A DNA stretch of 41,372 bases from Saccharofermentans sp. GTDB lineage: Bacteria; Bacillota; Clostridia; Saccharofermentanales; Saccharofermentanaceae. The notes under the pieces were generated by a model. That model made no database searches, was not told the origin of the DNA, and saw nothing but the letters and a program-made list of their open reading frames with translations. This document shows positions 17,561 through 25,074 of the stretch, piece by piece (the first letter of the stretch is position 1; the number at the start of each line of letters is the position of its first letter). The DNA lies in NCBI GenBank assembly GCA_024695505.1, contig JAILIB010000003.1, forward strand, positions 1 to 41,372, written 5' to 3'. The position numbers were made by a program, and so were the translations under genes.

Positions 17561-18202
17561 ATGAAAAAGAATCTTACTGAACTGGTGTTCATCCTTGACA
17601 GATCAGGCAGCATGTCAGGCCTTGAAACGGACGTTATCGGAGGCTTCAATTCCATGATCGCAAAGCAGAAGAAACTTGACGGCGAATGCCTTGTGTCCTG
17701 CGTTCTCTTCGACAACGAACAGAAGGTCATCTACGACAGGGTCCCCATATCCGAAGTGTGCCCTATGACCGATAACGATTACGTTCTTGGCGGCTGCACG
17801 GCACTTGTTGACGCTCTGGGACTAGCGGTCAAGCACATCGGGAACATCCATAAATACGCAAGGGAAGAGGATATCCCCGAGCACACGGTCTTTGTCATCA
17901 CGACTGACGGTATGGAAAATGCGAGCAGGATCTATTCTTCCGAAAAGGTCAAGAAAATGGTCAGCAAGAAGACGGAGAAAAACGGATGGGAGTTCCTCTA
18001 TCTTGCTGCTAACATCGATGCCGTCGAGACAGGTGCGGCGATCGGGATCAAGAAGGGGAGAGCCGCTAATTACAAGTGCGACGGAATGGGAACGGGACTT
18101 CTTTTCGAGACCGTAGGCGCTGCCATCGGAAGCATGAGGAGCTGCGCAAAGATCAGTGACGACTGGGCTGAGGAACTCGAAGAAGACAACAAAAAGAGAT
18201 AA
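17561..18202 (+). CDS. von Willebrand factor A domain protein
   Basis: The 213-residue protein is a single vWA domain with an intact metal site: D13, S15 and S17 in DRSGSMSG, the Thr in GGCTALVDALG, and the Asp in ITTDGMENAS. It has no signal peptide or membrane helix, so it is a cytoplasmic protein, probably a metal-dependent protein-binding module. I choose ATG 17561 because GGGAGG precedes it; an in-frame ATG at 17540 lies before that site. It has no clear functional link to the GH51 gene before it. The ribosome binding site is buried in a long inverted repeat, which points to control of translation or initiation. Partner unknown. Confidence 0.85.
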   Translation: MKKNLTELVFILDRSGSMSGLETDVIGGFNSMIAKQKKLDGECLVSCVLFDNEQKVIYDRVPISEVCPMTDNDYVLGGCTALVDALGLAVKHIGNIHKYAREEDIPEHTVFVITTDGMENASRIYSSEKVKKMVSKKTEKNGWEFLYLAANIDAVETGAAIGIKKGRAANYKCDGMGTGLLFETVGAAIGSMRSCAKISDDWAEELEEDNKKR

Positions 18203-18235
18203 GGATTATTGGTCTTTCTGCCTCCATAATGAATG

Positions 18236-18292
18236 CCCCTCTTGTAATGGATTGTGCTATGATAGCAGTATTGAAATTCATTACAGGAGGGG
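18236..18292 (+). repeat. Inverted repeat whose right arm contains the ribosome binding site of the antiporter gene
   Basis: CCCCTCTTGTAATG (18236-18249) pairs with CATTACAGGAGGGG (18279-18292): 13 Watson-Crick pairs plus one G:U around a 29-base loop. The right arm holds AGGAGGGG, the Shine-Dalgarno site for the start at 18299. The loop contains an extended -10 box. Confidence 0.85.
18255..18263 (+). promoter_or_regulatory. Extended -10 promoter for the NhaC-type gene
   Basis: TGCTATGAT fits the extended -10 form. It lies in the loop between the two arms of the inverted repeat; initiation would be expected near 18270, upstream of the right arm but downstream of the left arm. Confidence 0.5.
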
Positions 18293-18298
18293 TTTTGT

Positions 18299-19936
18299 AT
18301 GGGTTTTGAAGCAGAAGTTGCGGAATACATTCCCGTGCTTTACGAAACGTTTTGGGCTTTGATACCGCCTATCGTGGCGATACTTTTGGCCCTCATCACC
18401 AAGGAGGTCTACAGCTCGCTCTTTGCAGGCGTTCTCGTAGGCGGACTGATATATTCCTACTCTTATACCAGTCCTTATCTTGATCCCGTCAGAGCATTGA
18501 ATCACGTGTTCAAGGACGGACTTATCAAATCACTTTCCGATTCATACAACGTAGGTATTCTTATCTTCCTTGTATTCCTCGGCATTATCGTTGCCATGAT
18601 GAATAAGGCGGGAGGCTCCGCCGCTTTCGGTGAATGGGCTTCCAAGCACGTTCATTCAAGGGTTATGGCCCAGCTCGCAACTATCCTTCTCGGATGCCTT
18701 ATCTTCATCGATGACTATTTCAACTGTCTTACCGTCGGTTCCGTTATGCGTCCGGTCGCAGATAAGGAGAAGATCTCCAGAGCGAAGCTCGCGTACCTCA
18801 TTGACGCGACTGCGGCGCCTGTCTGCATCATCGCTCCGATCTCTTCATGGGCGGCTGCCGTTTCAGGTTTCGCTCCCGAAGGCACCAACGGTCTGATGCT
18901 CTTCATCAAGGCTATCCCTTATAACTACTACGCGATCCTTTCGATCCTCATGATGGTCGGTCTCGCTGTTTTCAAGATCGACTACGGTCCGATGAAGCGT
19001 CATGAGATGAACGCTCTTAACGGCGATCTGTTTACCGTCGAGCCTCCCGTCCAGTCTTCCGAGAACGAAGCAAAGGGCAAGGGAAAAGTCGTCGACCTCG
19101 TTCTGCCTGTCCTGATGCTGATCATTTTCTGCGTTATCGGAATGATCTATACCGGCGGTTTCTTTGAAGGCGAGACCTTTATCAACTCATTCGCAAACAG
19201 CGACGCTTCCGTAGGACTTGCGTACGGCGCATTCGGCGGAGTCGTTTTCATGGTCATCTACTATATCGTCAGGGGCGTTCTCAAGTTCAAGGAGTGCATG
19301 GGCTGTGTTGAGACCGGATTTAAGGCAATGGTTCCGCCTATCGCGATCCTCACGCTTGCATGGACCCTCAAGTCCATGACCGATTCTCTCGGTGCTGCAA
19401 ACTGCGTTGCCAATTTCGTCAGCCAGGATGCGTTCAAGAACCTCAACTGGGCAATGCCCGCGATCATATTCCTGATCGCTTGCGGACTTTCTTTCGCAAC
19501 AGGTACTTCATGGGGTACATTCGGTATCCTTATCCCGATCACACTCAAGGCATTCTCTCTCGAAGGCGGCAGCCCGCTCGCGATCATCTGCATGTCAGCC
19601 TGCATGGCAGGCGCTGTCTGCGGTGACCACTGCTCACCGATCTCCGACACGACGATCATGTCTTCTGCAGGTGCACAGTGCAACCACATCGCTCACGTTT
19701 CGACACAGCTGCCTTATGCGCTTACCGCGGCAGTCGTATCGTTCGCGGCCTATCTTGCAGCAGGAATCCTTCAGATCTTCGTTCCGTCCTACGGAGCAAA
19801 CGCAGCAATCTCGCTCACATTCGGAGTGGTTCTGCTTGCAGTCGTGATCGTTATCCTCAGGGCTATATTCCCTACGCCTGAGGCGAAGGATCTTCAGAAG
19901 GACGCTGAGAAAGCGACTCAGAAAGCTGCGAAATAA
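18299..19936 (+). CDS. nhaC: NhaC-family Na+/H+ antiporter
   Basis: The 545-residue protein has about 11-12 membrane helices and the NhaC-family blocks LIFIDDYFNCLTVGSVMRPV (with the paired Asp residues) and SRAKLAYLIDATAAPVCIIA, plus GDHCSPISDTTIMSS near the C-terminus. NhaC-type carriers exchange sodium or small organic ions for protons at the cell membrane. The ion here is not certain, because the family includes arginine/ornithine and malate/lactate exchangers. The start at 18299 has a strong site (AGGAGGGG) inside an inverted repeat. The last 65 bases overlap the convergent EamA gene. Confidence 0.92.
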   Translation: MGFEAEVAEYIPVLYETFWALIPPIVAILLALITKEVYSSLFAGVLVGGLIYSYSYTSPYLDPVRALNHVFKDGLIKSLSDSYNVGILIFLVFLGIIVAMMNKAGGSAAFGEWASKHVHSRVMAQLATILLGCLIFIDDYFNCLTVGSVMRPVADKEKISRAKLAYLIDATAAPVCIIAPISSWAAAVSGFAPEGTNGLMLFIKAIPYNYYAILSILMMVGLAVFKIDYGPMKRHEMNALNGDLFTVEPPVQSSENEAKGKGKVVDLVLPVLMLIIFCVIGMIYTGGFFEGETFINSFANSDASVGLAYGAFGGVVFMVIYYIVRGVLKFKECMGCVETGFKAMVPPIAILTLAWTLKSMTDSLGAANCVANFVSQDAFKNLNWAMPAIIFLIACGLSFATGTSWGTFGILIPITLKAFSLEGGSPLAIICMSACMAGAVCGDHCSPISDTTIMSSAGAQCNHIAHVSTQLPYALTAAVVSFAAYLAAGILQIFVPSYGANAAISLTFGVVLLAVVIVILRAIFPTPEAKDLQKDAEKATQKAAK

Positions 19937-20777
19937 CGATCGCAGCAAACATTATCACGCAGCCTGCTCCTTCTCTGAGGCTCATGCCCTGATGAAGGAC
20001 AAGCGCCGCCGCGATAACGGCAAATACAGACTCCATGCACATCAGGAGTGAAGCGACCACAGGGTTGGCATGTTTCTGACCGATGATCTGGAAAGTATAA
20101 GCAACACCGCAGCTCATAATTCCCGAATATAAAAGGGAAGGGGCTGCGGTTTTTATGTCGGCGATCACAGGGTGCTCGAAGATGAACATTGCGATGATCG
20201 AAATTACCGCAGCAACGGTAAACTGCATGAAAGAGAGCTGGACGCCGCTGATGTCGTTTTCGGTGAACTTGTCGATCAGCATGATCTGTACTGCATAGAA
20301 GACTGCGCAGATAAGCGCCAGTACGTCGCCAAGATTTATCTTTGTAAGATCTGAAGGGTTGATGCACAAAAGGAAAAGGCCGAACAGACCCATCAGGATC
20401 GCAAGCCACGTCAAAAGCTTTATCTTCTTGCCGAGAAATACGGAGAAGAGCGGGACGAAGAACATGTAGAACGCGGTAATAAATGCGATCTTGCCGGAAG
20501 TCGAATAGTAGAATGCGAACTGCTGGAAATTCTGGGCGATCGAGAAGACGATTCCCAGGATAAGGCCCATTTTCAGGGTGCTCTTCCGCAGGTCCATGCC
20601 TTTGTTGATGATAAGGACGATGGGAAGGAGTGCGATCGCGCCCAATGTCGTTCTGATGCCCGTAAAGGTAAACGCGTCGATCGACTTCATGCCAATCTCC
20701 TGCGCAACAAAAGATGAACCCCATACGATGGCGGTGATCAGCAGAAGTATTATTCCCTTGGGTGTCGTCTTGCGCAT
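19872..20777 (-). CDS. EamA-family (DMT) transporter
   Basis: The 301-residue protein has ten predicted membrane helices in two EamA repeats. It opens with GIILLLITAIVWGSSFVAQE, a classic family start, and has a second repeat block near VLALICAVFYAVQIMLIDKF. DMT carriers mostly export amino acids or other metabolites; the substrate is not predictable. Its 3' end overlaps the NhaC gene by 65 bases on the opposite strand, so the C-terminal tail SQRPSEDPSPQA is read antisense to NhaC codons. No Shine-Dalgarno site precedes the ATG; a -10 box ends 6 bases before it (see the promoter entry). Confidence 0.92.
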   Translation of the reverse strand: MRKTTPKGIILLLITAIVWGSSFVAQEIGMKSIDAFTFTGIRTTLGAIALLPIVLIINKGMDLRKSTLKMGLILGIVFSIAQNFQQFAFYYSTSGKIAFITAFYMFFVPLFSVFLGKKIKLLTWLAILMGLFGLFLLCINPSDLTKINLGDVLALICAVFYAVQIMLIDKFTENDISGVQLSFMQFTVAAVISIIAMFIFEHPVIADIKTAAPSLLYSGIMSCGVAYTFQIIGQKHANPVVASLLMCMESVFAVIAAALVLHQGMSLREGAGCVIMFAAIVISQLSESLSQRPSEDPSPQA

Positions 20778-20783
20778 TGCCGT

Positions 20784-20811
20784 ATTATAACATCAGTCAA
20801 TGAAATGTCAG
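20784..20811 (-). promoter_or_regulatory. Promoter of the EamA gene, predicted leaderless start
   Basis: On the minus strand CTGACA, a 16-base spacer and TATAAT are found. The last base of the -10 box is 20784, so initiation is expected near 20777, which is the A of the ATG. This predicts an mRNA without a leader, in line with the absence of a ribosome binding site. Confidence 0.65.
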
Positions 20812-20833
20812 CAGGATAAAACCGCGGTATAAT
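20805..20833 (+). promoter_or_regulatory. Promoter of the flavodoxin gene
   Basis: ATGTCA and TATAAT are 17 bases apart. The -35 box overlaps the -35 box of the divergent EamA promoter, so the two polymerases may compete for this site. Confidence 0.65.
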
Positions 20834-20864
20834 AATTGTGCTTTATGTGCACCGGAGGTTGTTT

Positions 20865-21344
20865 ATGAAATCGATAATCGTCTATTACTCTCTCGAAGGC
20901 AGTACGAAGATGATCGCCGAAAAGCTTGCAGAAAAGACCGGAGCAGATCTTTTGGAGATCAGATCGGTCAAGAAATACCCTACAAAAGGACCTGCCAAGT
21001 TCATTGTCGGAGGAAAGGATGCCGCTTTCAAGGTCTGTCCTGAGATAGTGAAGACAGGCACAGACCTCAAACAGTATGATGCCGTGGTATTCGGAACTCC
21101 CGTCTGGGACGGAACGATTGCACCGCCGCTCAGATCTTTTTTGCGTGACCTCATTATCAAGAACCCTGTGGTCGCAGCATATGCGTGTATGGCGGGAAGA
21201 GACCCTAAAAAGACGTTTGAAGTCTTAAAGGAGATGGCGTGCGTTGACAAACTTGCGGCAGAAGTCTGTTTTTACAGCCCTGCAACCGGCAATGACCCTG
21301 ATGTTGACGCAAAGATCGATCAGCTCGCGCAGCTGCTTATGTAA
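20865..21344 (+). CDS. Flavodoxin family protein
   Basis: The 159-residue protein is a flavodoxin-like electron carrier. The FMN phosphate loop is SLEGSTKMIAEKL (residues 9-21), with TPVWDGTIAPPLRSFL carrying the aromatic residue of the second flavin loop. I use the ATG at 20865, which follows CGGAGG; the in-frame TTG/ATG upstream at 20838 precedes that site. It is cytoplasmic. Its neighbour downstream is rubrerythrin, so a role in redox defence or low-potential electron transfer is plausible but not shown. Confidence 0.9.
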   Translation: MKSIIVYYSLEGSTKMIAEKLAEKTGADLLEIRSVKKYPTKGPAKFIVGGKDAAFKVCPEIVKTGTDLKQYDAVVFGTPVWDGTIAPPLRSFLRDLIIKNPVVAAYACMAGRDPKKTFEVLKEMACVDKLAAEVCFYSPATGNDPDVDAKIDQLAQLLM

Positions 21345-21346
21345 CA

Positions 21347-21362
21347 ATTAGCCACGGCTAAT
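21347..21362. promoter_or_regulatory. Dyad beside the rubrerythrin promoter
   Basis: ATTAGCC-AC-GGCTAAT is a perfect 7-bp dyad lying directly upstream of the -35 box at 21366. It may be an operator or a weak terminator of the flavodoxin gene. It does not match the PerR box I know (TTATAATNATTATAA). Confidence 0.5.
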
Positions 21363-21365
21363 TTA

Positions 21366-21394
21366 TTGACTTGCAATAAGCAATGTAAAATAAT
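21366..21394 (+). promoter_or_regulatory. Candidate promoter of the rubrerythrin gene
   Basis: TTGACT, 17 bases, then AATAAT. The -35 box is good and the -10 box fair. Confidence 0.5.
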
Positions 21395-21424
21395 AATAAC
21401 ATCCATCTTAAGGAGGAAGACAAA

Positions 21425-21964
21425 ATGGCAAATAAATACGCTGGTACACAGACAGAAAAGAATCTGCAGGCTGCATTCGCAGGTGAATCACAGGCTAGAA
21501 ACAAGTACACATACTTTGCTTCTAAGGCTAAGAAGGAAGGATTCGAGCAGATCGCTGCACTCTTCCTCAAGACAGCTGACAACGAGAAGGAGCACGCCAA
21601 GATATGGTTCAAGGAACTCGACGGGATCGGTGATACAGCCGCAAACCTCACAGCAGCTGCTGACGGCGAGAACTTCGAGTGGACAGATATGTATGAAGGT
21701 TTCGCAAAGACCGCTGAGGAAGAAGGATTCCCGGCACTTGCAGCCAAGTTCCGTATGGTAGCCGCAATCGAGAAGCATCACGAAGAGCGTTACAGAGCAC
21801 TCCTCAAGAACGTTGAGGCTCAGGAAGTCTTCGCTAAGAGCGAGGTCAAGGTCTGGGAGTGCAGGAACTGCGGTCATATCGTAGTCGGCACAAAGGCTCC
21901 CGAGATGTGCCCTGTATGCGCTCATCCCAAGAGCTATTTCGAAGTAAACGCAGAAAATTACTGA
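21425..21964 (+). CDS. rbr: Rubrerythrin
   Basis: The 179-residue protein has a ferritin-like diiron domain (residues 1-140) with the expected Glu and His ligands in [27 protein letters not shown] and [17 protein letters not shown]-terminal rubredoxin-like site uses CRNCGH and CPVCAH. Rubrerythrins reduce hydrogen peroxide in the cytoplasm of anaerobes. The length is normal, with a strong site AAGGAGGA before the ATG. Codon bias suggests high expression. A compound hairpin region and a UUCG terminator follow. Confidence 0.97.
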   Translation: MANKYAGTQTEKNLQAAFAGESQARNKYTYFASKAKKEGFEQIAALFLKTADNEKEHAKIWFKELDGIGDTAANLTAAADGENFEWTDMYEGFAKTAEEEGFPALAAKFRMVAAIEKHHEERYRALLKNVEAQEVFAKSEVKVWECRNCGHIVVGTKAPEMCPVCAHPKSYFEVNAENY

Positions 21965-21968
21965 ATTC

Positions 21969-22068
21969 GAGCAAGCGTTTATCCTCGCTAAGGTCCTCCG
22001 CGCTTCGCTTGTGCGGAAATCGCTCGGATAAGCGCTCGCTCTCGGAAATCGCACGCAAAGCAATTTCC
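21969..22068. repeat. Compound palindromic intergenic element
   Basis: The outer arms 21969-21984 and 22026-22041 pair at 14 of 16 positions plus a G:U. An inner hairpin has TCCGC (21997-22001) and GCGGA (22013-22017), and a second hairpin has GGAAATCGC (22044-22052) and GCAATTTCC (22060-22068). The word GGAAATCGC occurs twice. It has the look of a dispersed, REP-like element rather than a gene, though no second full copy is in this window. Confidence 0.55.
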
Positions 22069-22088
22069 CTCGTTGAGAGATTAAGATC

Positions 22089-22120
22089 AGGGCTGATTCC
22101 TTCGGGAGTCAGCCCTTTTT
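22089..22120 (+). terminator. Rho-independent terminator with UUCG loop
   Basis: AGGGCTGATTCC pairs with GGAGTCAGCCCT (12 pairs, one G:U) around a TTCG tetraloop, followed by TTTTT. It ends the rubrerythrin transcript. Confidence 0.95.
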
Positions 22121-22136
22121 CTGCCTTGATTCAGCA

Positions 22137-22165
22137 TTGAACTAAATTAGAAGGTTTTCTATAAT
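22137..22165 (+). promoter_or_regulatory. Promoter of the dehydratase-lipoyl cluster
   Basis: TTGAAC, a 17-base spacer and TATAAT. Initiation is expected near 22172, giving a leader of about 26 bases. Confidence 0.75.
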
Positions 22166-22197
22166 GTTCACATTGAAAAACCAAGGAACTTTATGAA

Positions 22198-23139
22198 ATG
22201 AAGATACTTTCAATGTCCGGTTTTGTGCCGGAACAGATATGCGATACGGTGAGGTTTACCGGATTTGACGGCAGCGAGAGGCTGTCGCATTACTGCGGTT
22301 ATGCATCAGATTTCATCTCACAGGTCAGGGAAGACGGTTCCATCGACGGTGCTGTGTTCCCGAAAAGCTGTGATTCCAGCCGTTCTATCGGAAGTTATAT
22401 AGACGATACGGGCAAGTTCATTTATCCAATACCTGTTCCTGCGGTCAGGAATGCCGAGTCCGTTGCTTATTTTGCAGATATCCTGAAGGACTATAAGACT
22501 AAGATCGAGCAGCATTACGGAGTTTCGATCAGCGAAGAAGACATCAAGGCCCGCGATGCGGTCATTTCGGTTCGTAACGAAAAAATCGCGGCAGCTTACG
22601 GCATGCTTAAGGAACTTTCTTACGCCTCATACATCCGTGAGGTTCATGCATCTTTAAATGCACCTTATGAGTTTGATGAGAGCCGCATAAGCAAAGGCGA
22701 TGACGGCAAACCGGTTTTCCTTATCGGTTCTTTCCTCGCAGGAACCGGATTGGCTGATGCCTTTGAGAAGGCAGGCCTTAAGGTGGTCGCGGACAACATG
22801 CCTGAGTCAGGCAGACTTGCATCACGCGCAGGATCTGTTCCTTCTGAGACTGACATCTATAAGAAGATCGCGTCCGAGATCCTTTGCACAAGGCCGTCTC
22901 CGACGCAGGATCTTTTTGATGAGACGATCAAGAGCGATCTTGAAGAGATCCGCAGTAAGGGCTGCAGGGGAGTCATCTTCGCGACGCAGAAATACTGCGA
23001 GCCTTACGATTATCTGTTCTCGGTATATAAGAAAGCACTTGATGAGCAGGGTATCCCGGCCCTTCAGGTGCAGATGACGGATTCGACTGACGGAAACGGC
23101 AAAGCTTCCGCACTCGAGGCTTTCGCCGACATTATCTGA
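22198..23139 (+). CDS. 2-hydroxyacyl-CoA dehydratase family protein, small subunit
   Basis: The 313-residue protein belongs to the family of HgdB, FldC and BcrC, iron-sulfur subunits of 2-hydroxyacyl-CoA dehydratases and benzoyl-CoA reductases. Probable cluster ligands are C58 in FPKSCDSSRS, C230 in ILCTRPSP and C267 in TQKYCEPYDY. Other Cys residues are C15, C33 and C256. It is a little short for the family (about 330-380). It is followed after 14 bases by a second family member and then by an activator, so these should form a two-subunit enzyme with an archerase-type activator. No CoA-transferase or CoA-binding partner gene is present, so the substrate is unknown. A two-codon ORF (ATG AAA TGA) at 22193 overlaps the start. 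Confidence 0.85.
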   Translation: MKILSMSGFVPEQICDTVRFTGFDGSERLSHYCGYASDFISQVREDGSIDGAVFPKSCDSSRSIGSYIDDTGKFIYPIPVPAVRNAESVAYFADILKDYKTKIEQHYGVSISEEDIKARDAVISVRNEKIAAAYGMLKELSYASYIREVHASLNAPYEFDESRISKGDDGKPVFLIGSFLAGTGLADAFEKAGLKVVADNMPESGRLASRAGSVPSETDIYKKIASEILCTRPSPTQDLFDETIKSDLEEIRSKGCRGVIFATQKYCEPYDYLFSVYKKALDEQGIPALQVQMTDSTDGNGKASALEAFADII

Positions 23140-23153
23140 TCTAAGGAGTAAAG

Positions 23154-24296
23154 ATGCCTGATTCATATCTTGTACATGTAGCGGGAGCAATGCGCAGCTA
23201 CTATAAAGATTTTTCAAAATACGCCAAGGGTAGGGAGCCTTCACAGAAGGTTGCCTGGGTGACTTCGTTTACTCCGATCGAGATCCTTGACGCCCTTGAT
23301 ATTGAATATATCTATCCTGAGAGCTATGCGGCAGTTATTGCAGCGAGCGGACTTGAGCAGCCTTTGCTCGAAGAGAGCTCAAGACAGTTCCTTTCCTGCG
23401 ACTGCTGCTCTTATTCATGCTGCTTCGAAGGATGCGTTGAGACAGGAAAGGGCCCCAGAGGCGTGCCTCCCAAGCCGGATGTGCTCATCGCTACGAACAA
23501 CCAGTGCAATACGCTTCCGGGTTGGTGGAATATCTTAGCCAAGAGATATAATGTTCCGCTCATCGTTCTGGATTATCCGGGCGAGTTCACGGAAGACCCC
23601 ATCGCGAGGGCTTATGTTGAAAAGCAGCATAAAGAGTTCGTCGTGAAGATGGAAGAGTTGAGCGGCAACAAGCTCGATGAGAATGAACTCGCAAAAAGGG
23701 TGGAAAACAGTATCGCATCCGTTGCTGCATGGAAGCGCGTATGCGCATGCCTTAAGGACAGGGAAGTGCCGCCGACGCTTCTTTTCGACAACATAAACTT
23801 CCTTATCACGGCGCGCTGCAAGGAAGAGACTGCGCTTATCTACAACCTGATGGCTGACGAGATGGAGACCTATCCCGAATGCGACAAGTCGCTTACTCCG
23901 CTGTTCTGGATCGGCTATCCGCTCTGGTATCACAAGGACAGATACCTGACGGAGGTCATGGACGGATTCCGCGTATGCGGTTCCAACTACATCACATGGT
24001 GGAACCTCGATTATGAGGGTGATTCCGTCTGGGACAAGCTTTTCTCCGCTTATAACAACACGTTCCTTAATCTTTCGCAGAAGACAAAGACCGACAGGCT
24101 TTCAGCCCTTATTGAGGCTTCGGGCGCGAAGTGCGCAGTTACCTGCAGGAACAAGAGCTGCAAGTGCGACTATGTATCTGCAAAGAACGTAGGCATTCCG
24201 CAGGCTGAACTCGAGGTCGACATGATCGACCGCGAGTACCTTGACGTTGAGCGCGCAGGCAAGCTAATGGCAATCTTGAAGGAGACCATCAGTTGA
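23154..24296 (+). CDS. 2-hydroxyacyl-CoA dehydratase family protein, large Cys-rich subunit
   Basis: The 380-residue protein is the second family member. It resembles the HgdA/BcrB side in length and in blocks such as ATNNQCNTLPGWWNILAKRY, VPLIVLDYPGEF and a closing part with CRNKSCKCDY. Residues 80-94 hold six cysteines (82, 84, 85, 89, 90, 94) where typical relatives have one or two, so the cluster may differ from the single [4Fe-4S] of HgdA. In related double-cubane proteins a similar scaffold carries an [8Fe-9S] cluster, but that assignment cannot be made here. A strong site AAGGAG precedes the ATG. The stop overlaps the TTG start of the activator gene. Confidence 0.85.
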   Translation: MPDSYLVHVAGAMRSYYKDFSKYAKGREPSQKVAWVTSFTPIEILDALDIEYIYPESYAAVIAASGLEQPLLEESSRQFLSCDCCSYSCCFEGCVETGKGPRGVPPKPDVLIATNNQCNTLPGWWNILAKRYNVPLIVLDYPGEFTEDPIARAYVEKQHKEFVVKMEELSGNKLDENELAKRVENSIASVAAWKRVCACLKDREVPPTLLFDNINFLITARCKEETALIYNLMADEMETYPECDKSLTPLFWIGYPLWYHKDRYLTEVMDGFRVCGSNYITWWNLDYEGDSVWDKLFSAYNNTFLNLSQKTKTDRLSALIEASGAKCAVTCRNKSCKCDYVSAKNVGIPQAELEVDMIDREYLDVERAGKLMAILKETIS

Positions 24297-25030
24297 TTTC
24301 GATCGGAATAGACATCGGTTCAACCTACACCAAATACTGCGTTCTTGACGGCAGTGACATTGTCATGCTCGATTCTGAGAAGACTCCTATCAGGCAGAAG
24401 GAATACTTTGAGAAGAAAACTGCCGAACTGAGTTCGCTTTATCCCGGAGCTCCCATTGTCAGCTGCGGATACGGCAAGAATAACGCAGGCTCGGGCAAGA
24501 CCGTATCTGAGCTTGTCGCGTTAGCGGCAGGCGCGGGAATGACCGCTCCTGACTATAACGTCGTTCTTGATATCGGAGGACAGGATACGAAGATAATCGT
24601 CTGCGGGAACGGAAAGCTCAAGGAGTTCTTCGTAAACGACAAGTGCGCCGCAGGCTGCGGCATGTTCGTTGCAAATACGACAAATCTGCTCCAGACGGAG
24701 TTCGCGGACATCTCGCTTTTAGGATCGGAGCAGCCTTCCGTTAAGCTTTCATCGACCTGTGCAGTGTTTGCGCAGTCTGAGATCACTGAGCTTATTGCGG
24801 ATAACGCACAGCCCGAAGAGATAATGAAGGGTGTCATCTGGCAGGTCCTGGTACAGTCTAAAGCTTTGCTGGGGAAAGTCAGATGTGACCGTCTTTTGTT
24901 TACCGGCGGACTTTCACAGATTCCGGGAATAGAGATATATGCTTCATCCGTTTTCGGCATTCAGGTCACCATACCGGAGCATTCGGCATATCTTTCGGCA
25001 ATAGGTGCTGCGATTATCGCGGCAAATTAG
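24293..25030 (+). CDS. ATP-dependent activator of the dehydratase (HgdC type)
   Basis: The 245-residue protein is an ASKHA-fold activator (archerase) that uses ATP to push a low-potential electron into the dehydratase. Phosphate loops GIDIGSTYTK (5-14) and LDIGGQDTK (92-100) are intact. The dimer-bridging [4Fe-4S] ligands are C118 in NDKCAAGCGMF and C156 in SSTCAVFAQSE; C122 is extra. The start is TTG at 24293, in the overlap TTGA with the previous stop, preceded by GGAG; no in-frame ATG fits the conserved N-terminus. The overlap implies coupled translation with the large subunit. Confidence 0.92.
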   Translation: MISIGIDIGSTYTKYCVLDGSDIVMLDSEKTPIRQKEYFEKKTAELSSLYPGAPIVSCGYGKNNAGSGKTVSELVALAAGAGMTAPDYNVVLDIGGQDTKIIVCGNGKLKEFFVNDKCAAGCGMFVANTTNLLQTEFADISLLGSEQPSVKLSSTCAVFAQSEITELIADNAQPEEIMKGVIWQVLVQSKALLGKVRCDRLLFTGGLSQIPGIEIYASSVFGIQVTIPEHSAYLSAIGAAIIAAN

Positions 25031-25074
25031 TGTATACTTGACTTGCCGCATATGGCGGATTAAGGAGTTTTCAT

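Noticed and set aside
25031..25074. Glycine riboswitch before gcvH
   Set aside because: Only 44 bases separate the genes, far too few for the aptamer, and no conserved core is visible.
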